A DNA stretch of 64,000 bases from Leptasterias polaris (taxonomy: Eukaryota; Echinodermata; Asteroidea; Forcipulatida; Asteriidae): positions 1,116,001-1,180,000 of the forward strand of contig JAZGTN010000038.1 of the NCBI GenBank assembly GCA_037783415.1, written 5' to 3'. The notes under the pieces were generated by a model. It was not told where the DNA came from. It did not search any database and saw only the letters and a list, made by a program, of their open reading frames with translations. The position numbers and the translations under genes are program-made. Shown piece by piece: positions 61,701 through 64,000 of the stretch (its first letter is position 1; each line of letters opens with the position of its first letter).

Positions 61701-63410
61701 ACTTTCAACACAATGAAATAACAACACACTAATATTGATCTCTGTTTATACTTTACATTGAGTGGCTATGCTAAATTTCGAACAATTTCCCATGGGGCCT
61801 ACATCTGCCTAAATAAACCTTCCGGGAAAGACGTCGTGACCTTGCAGACTTTAGAAATTGATGAAAGCACACCATGGTGATCTTTCTTCTTCTTTTTATT
61901 ATTATTATTATATTTTTTTTTTATTCTGCACTCGGAAAATACAAACTCACATCAGCAGACCGGTTGAGAGCGAGTGCGATGGCCCAAGCTGCGTCATAGC
62001 CGTATGTTGCTATCCCATTATACGTGTAGTTCTCATACCGTGGAAGAGACAATCGGTGCCGAAGCTCATCGTCAAACTCCGGCGGCGTCTGCGGACATTT
62101 TCACAGAAATAAAATATATAAACAAATAAAAAAATCTTATTAGACATCAAGGCACACAAAGCACGTCTTGTTTTATATTTTATAAAAATAATTGTAAAAA
62201 AGCAAACAAATAAATAAATAAATAAACGGATTTGTAGCTTGATGGTGACCAAGCAGTTAGGAGCACTTTTAAGGTCGTGGCACTTGTGTCCTCAAGAAAT
62301 ATACTTTTTCCATAATTGCTCTGTCCTTCGGATGGGACAGTAAGCCGTAGGTCCCGTGTACAAAGGACTTGTACAGTACGTAAAAGAACCAAGAACACTT
62401 ATCGCAGGAGAGTATAATTATGAGTTAATCCTGGAGCTTCTGATTCACATAGCAACACCCTTGTTTACAGGTTTCCACAGGCTTGCGAGATATACCGTGA
62501 TTAGGTACAATTATGTGGTATCCTAGGTTTCATTACCAACAATAAAAAATTTCAATTTTTTCAATTATCTTTGCAGCATTTAAGTATTTTCCACCTTTGG
62601 AACCGGATTCGAAGCAATTATCTCATATAGACAATAACTTCTAATACTTTTAAGGTGATGATCAAAGTTTAATTTAACACAATCCTAGAATAGGTCTAGC
62701 ATACTGAAACGAAACTATGATTTAATGGAGGAGGTTTTTTAATTTCAATTACATTTATTTCATCAATTAAATTGAGCGGGAAAAACAAATTTTTAACATA
62801 CAATTCCAGCAACCGTTTTTGCGTTGTCTTTCCCGAAGACAACGCTCTCAGTAGCTATGTAGAATGAGCCCTCCACTGCCTTAACGATCTCCGCGTGGGT
62901 GCACTTTCCCGCCCACTCGTCATCGAAAGTCCACCAACGATAACTCCACCAGCCAATTACGAACCACACGTAACCGGGACCAGTCAATCCCTGCTTCCAG
63001 GCCTGGTAAACGGGGGATTATTTATTTATTTGTTAAGAAGAAAAATGTAAAAAACAAAAATATTTAAAGGGAAAATATAATTAGCTGTTGCAAACTGCTA
63101 ACCAACCATGGTATAATTAGAATTTTTTTTAATGGCCTGACGTTTTGGCTTAACAAAAGAAGTCAAGTGGAAAGAAATTAAAAGAGAGAGAGGCAGGAAG
63201 CGCACAGCTTTAACAAAAATAACAGTACATTTTTAGGGGGGGGGGGGGGCCGAGAAAGGGAATTAACCTGACAAATAATAAATTGTGATTTGAATGATTT
63301 CGAGGACTATTTAAGTCAAGTGAAGTGCCGTATATAAAGCTTACCTCACAGAAAACGCGTCTTGCTTTGCTTTCGTAGGTGTTGCTTATAATTACTCGTG
63401 CATCCAGAAG
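43536..63410 (-). CDS. gene B: paralogous GABA-B-type receptor with CTLD, 5' end outside the window (16 exons)
   Basis: The gene is read on the minus strand. Sixteen exons total 2214 nt (737 aa plus stop) in a continuous frame. They correspond to gene A exons 5-20 with identical phases; lengths differ only in exons 11, 15, 17, 19 and 20. The first four exons (signal peptide and VFT lobe 1) must lie beyond 64000. The domain order is the same: VFT with an embedded CTLD, 7TM, coiled coil and Cys-rich tail. The VFT cleft strand reads GWWSYRWW where gene A has GWYSSHWW. Gene B is bigger because its introns hold two LINEs, a minisatellite and several MITEs. It ends about 3.9 kb upstream of gene A in the same orientation, a head-to-tail tandem duplicate. 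Confidence 0.88.
44528..44659 (-). CDS. gene B exon equivalent to A19: tail and coiled-coil start
   Basis: 44 codons, phase 0-0. VFAVCKKPGEDSITESK and MIREYRRMKQSIAE. It is much more diverged from gene A than the neighbouring TM6-TM7 exon. Confidence 0.85.
44790..44978 (-). CDS. gene B exon equivalent to A18: TM6-TM7
   Basis: 63 codons, phase 0-0. VTIPALNDSKLIGMSVYNVV to LIVFLPK. The stretch 44794-44936 is base-for-base identical to gene A 22917-23059. Confidence 0.93.
45059..45440. repeat. decayed minisatellite, CCTAAATGTAGCTCCAACC-type units
   Basis: Irregular units of about 25-30 bp repeat AATGTAG(C/T)(C/T)C with intervening CCTTGTACC-like blocks. A second array with the same motif is at 61125-61400. 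Both lie in gene B introns and both end with a TTTCGGTCTTGG / ATTAGGTCTCGG-like string. Confidence 0.6.
45730..45878. mobile_element. foldback MITE with CCAAT-box arms, copy 1
   Basis: The arms contain CGATCCATTAAGCC / GGCTTAATGGATCG, GACCAATCACAGCCGCGAAA / TTTCGCGGTTGTGATTGGTC and GATCACC / GGTGATC; nearly the whole element is an inverted repeat. A second copy is at 51761-51928. Confidence 0.8.
46109..46246 (-). CDS. gene B exon equivalent to A17: ECL2 and TM5
   Basis: 46 codons, phase 0-0. LVPFVKFCTGDHFLYWS then FKGLLLIFGAFLAWETRQ. Confidence 0.9.
46312..50090 (-). mobile_element. non-LTR retrotransposon with apparently intact ORF (CR1/L2-like)
   Basis: The element lies in a gene B intron, in the same orientation as the gene. 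The coding part is 46635-49679. The 3' side ends near an (ATTCT/ATTC)n stretch at about 46312-46332. The 5' side reaches about 50090, where the minus strand starts with a GGCCTGACGTTTCGACCCTA GCAGAG string also seen at 10243-10276 and partly at 63131-63150. Exact ends and target duplication were not determined. Confidence 0.75.
46635..49679 (-). CDS. retrotransposon ORF: endonuclease plus reverse transcriptase
   Basis: 1014 codons without a stop. An AP-endonuclease-like domain (about residues 125-345) shows LLVCNPCSLNNK, ACISETWF, IVIAGDMNHLD and GRSDHNVVLW. A reverse transcriptase (about 540-830) shows RLRPVSLTDHFAKLAE, TDFSKAFDLIDH, GGVPQGTKLGPLCF and the catalytic YVDD. The C-terminal EYAVPVWNAGLT and VQKRALRIILG are typical of the CR1/L2 group. 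The first 100 residues are Cys/Arg-rich and unassigned, so the true start is uncertain. The uninterrupted frame suggests a young or active copy. Confidence 0.88.
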   Translation of the reverse strand: MWHHFKMGALRYSTRLLLNIGRRMTCDTIPCTTTFINPLEPSLWQRLNELGICASRTSRGCRAGRHKQRKINVTISHRMFVPGTNGNAMCSVRNRCLKVINVISNSHGNSSGGDQPNASTCQKRALPKLLVCNPCSLNNKMDEFRSTVLSEQIDVACISETWFKTNTPEEHVQVEGFALFSRPRLDRPHGGVALYIRDSLHPQPMEISTPENLEIIWVHTRPNYLPRKISKLYYAAVYSPPGDPHADSLIDHLQKSIDLITTEYPDAGIVIAGDMNHLDITQVAVGEFEQVVDQPTRQGAILDKIITNISGNFKTPNILPPLGRSDHNVVLWTPKPALLHTPNVVQSRHVRPIKDSGLISFGQWIVQHKWEDMQKATHVQAKCDILYHTLNKAVEYYFPQRLVKLHLKDKPWMTSEIKALIKKRQVLFRKGDQRWKALRNKIIRLIAKAKKSHYHDRVQKVKASNPAAWYREIRIMTTGTTSNPTITPPPGVNPENDKDVADSINNHFSSIAKDIPPLDMTALPAYLPAPAPCPAIHEWDVYNQLKRCSKAGGPDGLPARIIREFSPELATPLTDILNTSYHQGIVPSQWKQAVVVPIPKSKRPVWNRLRPVSLTDHFAKLAETFMTRWILSDIEANLDPNQFGNRKGVSTSHYLIKLMENLYNHADTPKSQSTIVVTDFSKAFDLIDHNIVITKLLQLGARPCVIPWVCSFLSQRLQCVRYKNVTSEYRFLQGGVPQGTKLGPLCFLAQINDAIQEPPEKVTSLKYVDDVTLIENCIGGDNRNIQRTLDEFTEWTVQNNMKLNPKKCVAMDICFMKNPLVKSPLEICSQQLETVDRVKILGVQISSDLKWNAHISHLISRANCKHYMIKMLKKFNLPTADLITIYKCYERSLLEYAVPVWNAGLTIKQVENLERVQKRALRIILGSSYSTYENALKDTKLTPLKERRKTMCTKFAIDLSKSKSFKDWLPKQRFEEVKYDLRNKNRFTQIVCKTNRHKHSAIPYLIQLLNENSE
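50126..50248 (-). CDS. gene B exon equivalent to A16: TM4
   Basis: 41 codons, phase 0-0. VVQDRQLLAMVAILFLIDVA and WQLIFSWREE. The intron that follows holds the intact LINE. Confidence 0.9.
50507..50614 (-). CDS. gene B exon equivalent to A15: TM3
   Basis: 36 codons, phase 0-0, donor GTGAGT. VRVWLLSVGFVLAFGAMFSK TWRVHKVV is shared, followed by the gene-B-specific AFKTPKRI. Confidence 0.9.
50928..51140. mobile_element. MITE with TATAGACGATGTGACCTCTG ends
   Basis: 20-bp inverted ends (50928-50947 and 51121-51140) enclose about 170 bp with further inner symmetry (GCCGGGCAAAA / TTTTTGCCCGGC). It lies in a gene B intron; no coding capacity. Confidence 0.8.
51180..51255. repeat. fragment related to the nested MITE at 9669-9858
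   Basis: A G12 run followed by TTACCCTCTGCCCCCATATT and ACGTGGTATAT resembles the right arm of 9669-9858. Confidence 0.5.
51761..51928. mobile_element. foldback MITE with CCAAT-box arms, copy 2
   Basis: Almost identical to 45730-45878, apart from about 19 extra bases in the loop region (AAATTAGTGCAAAGACC). Two near-identical copies within 6 kb of the same gene suggest recent mobility. Confidence 0.82.
52212..52344 (-). CDS. gene B exon equivalent to A14: TM2
   Basis: 133 nt, phase 2 to 0. IVRMSSPNLNNIILIGTSLV is identical in protein to gene A over this stretch, then GIDRNLVDAKHLLFLCH. Confidence 0.9.
52465..52590. repeat. GGGTCA-palindrome dispersed repeat
   Basis: CTTTCGGGTCAGAATTGACA at the left, TTCTGGGTCAGTATGACCC centrally, and several TGACAC/GGGTCA sites. 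It lies in a gene B intron. Confidence 0.65.
53005..53103 (+). repeat. dispersed repeat, partner of 40395-40500
   Basis: ATGGTATTGCTGGAAAGCCA, GTTACTTGTTAACATGGTAT and ACATTCCTCAATTCGA are shared with 40395-40500 in the same orientation. Confidence 0.7.
53244..53641 (-). mobile_element. TTAA-flanked MITE with strong central hairpin
   Basis: TTAA at both ends with AGGGACTGTATACGTTTGGT and ACCAAAGGTATACTTTGCCT as imperfect inverted ends. A central hairpin is ATCTGAGAAACGTTTC / AGAAACGCTTCTCAGAT (about 53415-53452). A further subfamily of the TTAA group. Confidence 0.78.
53730..53895 (-). CDS. gene B exon equivalent to A13: linker and TM1
   Basis: 166 nt, phase 1 to 2. VVPLDWTPVIVKNRVDV linker, then TM1 ICFCALAGMGILLSVAFLVF and NLKYRSLR. 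Confidence 0.88.
54251..54328 (-). CDS. gene B exon equivalent to A12: VFT resumes
   Basis: 78 nt, phase 1-1, acceptor CTTTTCTCAAG. EYLEVIVGNYDTANDILVMD aligns with gene A EVQVGLFDTATDVL and GABBR2 'VKVGEYN'. Confidence 0.85.
54395..54630. repeat. GC-rich segment with internal duplications
   Basis: GCAGGGGTGGCCCAGCGGCT occurs twice (near 54397 and 54503), and CTCCGGCCCCCATCAG twice (near 54419 and 54615). TGGCCCAGCGG fits a tRNA A box, but no B box was found. This GC-rich block is unlike the AT-rich intron around it, which suggests an inserted repeat; the open frames in it are frame shadows of each other. Confidence 0.55.
55228..55355 (-). CDS. gene B exon equivalent to A11: CTLD second half
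   Basis: 128 nt (6 nt shorter than gene A), phase 2 to phase 1. NLCSALRLVDGEWDLVETNC and STPLPFICQ give the last three Cys. The typical CTLD 'dG.W' motif is clearer here (DGEW). Confidence 0.88.
55917..56109 (-). CDS. gene B exon equivalent to A10: CTLD first half
   Basis: 193 nt, same phases as in gene A. CWPHWVQYNDACYLF, EAAIHC and ASELAAVSSPSHRDF are C-type lectin landmarks; it ends in the split Trp codon of QTKW. Confidence 0.88.
56571..57520. repeat. minisatellite, about 54-bp units with CACGTG, 16-17 copies
   Basis: Each unit reads approximately TTAGGACCTTGGTTATATTT, then AGTTATCGGATAACACTAAG, then GTCACGTGCTATG. Variants include a shortened GTTGTTATCGATAAC unit and a CTATAATAGG unit. 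A block starting at 56743 is repeated from 57061, so a 318-bp higher-order duplication is present. The last units (57440-57520) are degenerate. It lies in the gene B intron just before the first CTLD exon. Confidence 0.9.
58290..58395. repeat. GGGTCA-palindrome repeat fragment
   Basis: CAGCCTGACCCAAAAATGAG and GAATCCGGGTCATTTGTGAC close to a GGAGTG end. Confidence 0.6.
58470..58643. mobile_element. MITE with TGACGTCA in its terminal repeats
   Basis: Left end TAGACCTTATGCATAATGAC GTCA and right end TGACGTCAATGCATAAGGTC TA are inverted repeats (about 24 bp with one indel-like difference). Each end carries a consensus CRE palindrome. A partial relative may lie at about 55525-55620. Confidence 0.78.
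58660..58795. repeat. GGGTCA-palindrome repeat
   Basis: TTTGACCCATTTCTGGGCCA, CCGGGTCACACTTAACC and CGGAACTGGGTCGATTCTGA. It abuts the 5' edge of the truncated LINE. Confidence 0.6.
58797..60234 (+). mobile_element. 5'-truncated non-LTR retrotransposon with (CTAT)n tail
   Basis: Opposite in orientation to gene B and inside its 4.5-kb intron. The element starts abruptly within the reverse transcriptase (DPCQFAYQSNRGVGDAV, 58822-58872), runs through the end of the ORF at 59904, a 3' UTR, and ends in ATAAATG followed by repeated CTAT units (about 60206-60230). 5' truncation is typical of target-primed reverse transcription. Confidence 0.82.
58858..59904 (+). CDS. partial reverse transcriptase of a truncated LINE
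   Basis: 348 codons; the frame extends upstream to about 58797 and has no real start. FIDFSSAFNTIVPHIL, GAPQGCVMSPVLFSLYTSDF and the catalytic YADD are intact, followed by LNVNKTKEMIYDFR and EYKYLGTVIDNKLKW, which are the thumb-region motifs of CR1/Rex-type LINEs. The N-terminal endonuclease is missing, so it cannot move by itself. Confidence 0.85.
   Translation: MGDAVTLYLHKLYSHLDVPKSFVRSVFIDFSSAFNTIVPHILIDKLLKLNVTPQLALIIHNFLIDRPQRVKCNNLVSTFKSLSLGAPQGCVMSPVLFSLYTSDFDIGSTKCSIIKYADDTVISGYITNDDSLGYTNAVQRFVEWCDLHHLVLNVNKTKEMIYDFRRSAPNQEPLAVHNHAIQQVTEYKYLGTVIDNKLKWSSNTQMLCGKANQRLYFLRKLKEFKVDNRILVLFYRSLIQSILSFSFISNFGNLSKENFHKLERPRKIAQRIIRKDLPSISSLYDKQVLLKVHKIMHDPSHPLHNCFLFNRSGIRLHVPRTSHCRSRQSFVPNAIHTFNATAHRGINL
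60240..60610. repeat. dispersed repeat of the GGGGGCAC type
   Basis: TAGGGGCACAAGGGAGTGCA, GGTCAAGTGCCCGC, CCAGGGGGCACGG and a G10 run followed by GCACGTTCCCCCACCCCC, ending TTTAGTTACGCCACTCG. No coding. Probably part of an unclassified repeat next to the LINE tail. Confidence 0.45.
60652..60712 (-). CDS. gene B exon equivalent to A9: VFT strand before the CTLD
   Basis: 61 nt, phase 0 to phase 1. GPVSFLGADRISVTQIEQLR. The next intron (4.5 kb) holds the second LINE and the minisatellite. Confidence 0.85.
60901..61026 (-). CDS. gene B exon equivalent to A8: VFT
   Basis: 42 codons, phase 0-0. RRLDDFTYDDKEMSQLFFDA then FYGAS. Confidence 0.87.
61125..61400. repeat. decayed minisatellite, partner of 45059-45440
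   Basis: CCTAAATGTAG(A/C)C units alternate with CTGTACCTAAGCATAGCC-like blocks in a gene B intron. Confidence 0.55.
61951..62088 (-). CDS. gene B exon equivalent to A7: VFT
   Basis: 46 codons, phase 0-0. YGYDAAWAIALALNRSAD matches the GABA-B 'YDAIWALALALN' helix. Confidence 0.88.
62802..63002 (-). CDS. gene B exon equivalent to A6: VFT cleft strand
   Basis: 67 codons, phase 0-0. YVWFVIGWWSYRWWTF replaces the GWY Tyr of gene A with Trp. It ends VVFGKDNAKTVAGI. Confidence 0.88.
63345..63410 (-). CDS. gene B exon equivalent to A5: VFT
   Basis: 22 codons, phase 0-0. LLDARVIISNTYESKARRVF with CE at the end matches 'DARII...EARKVFCE'. First gene B exon visible. Confidence 0.85.
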
Positions 63411-63714
63411 CTGTGAAATAATTCGCACAAGCGAAAGTATTTAATTGTGATTACTAGATGTCAAAATGCTAAGTTAGTAGAGAACTATACATGTTGGACG
63501 TGGACGCAGAAATTGGGGAGGAGAGCCTCGCAGAGCACTGCGGGAGTCTTAGCGTCTGGGCTGTTCCTTGATATCTTAGATTGGACCAATCCTGATAAGC
63601 AAGAGGGGGTCAGGTCCCATAATTGAGTGATTTATTTTTATTTTTATTTTCATTTATTGAGTGTAGAAACCATTTTTGGAGTCTTTTGATTTAGTGCAAT
63701 ATCCCATGTCAAAT

Positions 63715-63960
63715 ACAGACCTACCCAGTTCAAATCCCCTGATAAGTGGTTCTATCTGTTTTTGTCACTAATTAAAACATACTTATTTAAACAAAGAAAA
63801 TTAAGGCTAATATCATCTTAGGCAATAGCTGGGCGTGTAAGAAAGTCACCTAGATGTAAAATAATATTTGGAAATGCAAAAAAAATTGTAAAATGTATAT
63901 TGGATGGTGCATAGGCAAATATTTGAACCCTCTAGCGTTGGGATACAGTCTAGGGATGCC
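63715..63960. repeat. dispersed repeat, uninterrupted copy
   Basis: Matches the two outer parts of 30145-30790 but has a single TTAA (in TATTTAAAC, about 63785) where that copy has the TTAA MITE. Confidence 0.7.
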
Positions 63961-64000
63961 ACGCCCTTAAGATAAACCCAATAATGTTTTAATGAATTAT

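Overview
This is a eukaryotic (metazoan) window: GT-AG introns, multi-exon genes with short exons in long AT-rich introns, and many non-autonomous DNA transposons and non-LTR retrotransposons. The proteins and repeats suggest a deuterostome invertebrate, most likely an echinoderm (possibly a sea star). That assignment is an inference from gene and repeat style and was not tested by a search.

Layout. (1) 3.1-7.8 kb, plus strand: the last three recognisable exons of a protein with a degenerate kinase C-lobe. The DFG position reads NFS, and a Ser-rich segment of about 600 residues interrupts the lobe. (2) 15.6-19.7 kb, plus strand: a small cysteine-rich gene in which a 63-nt in-frame exon would switch between a 44-aa protein ending in Lys3-Cys4 and a product of about 102 aa. 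(3) 39.6-21.5 kb, minus strand: a complete 20-exon class C GPCR of the GABA-B type (gene A, 1012 codons, closest in 7TM motifs to the GABBR2 subunit). (4) 63.4-43.5 kb, minus strand: a tandem, same-orientation paralogue (gene B), with its last 16 exons in the window and its first exons beyond position 64000.

The main discovery is that both receptors carry a compact C-type-lectin-like domain (CTLD). It is encoded by two exons bounded by phase-1 introns and sits inside the last beta-hairpin of the Venus-flytrap (VFT) ligand domain. Removing the two exons restores an uninterrupted GABA-B-like sequence in frame in both genes. The paralogues have matching exon phases but uneven divergence. A 143-bp stretch of the TM6-TM7 exon is identical between them, which suggests gene conversion.

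Introns and intergenic DNA hold an intact-looking non-LTR element (1014-aa ORF, endonuclease plus reverse transcriptase) and a 5'-truncated second non-LTR element, both in gene B introns. They also hold a TTAA-flanked (piggyBac-like) MITE family, a GGGTCA-palindrome family, several other terminal-inverted-repeat MITEs (one abuts and helps form the gene A stop codon), tRNA-derived SINEs, and a minisatellite of about 54 bp with a CACGTG in most units and a 318-bp higher-order duplication. No rRNA, CRISPR array or bacterial-type operon is present.
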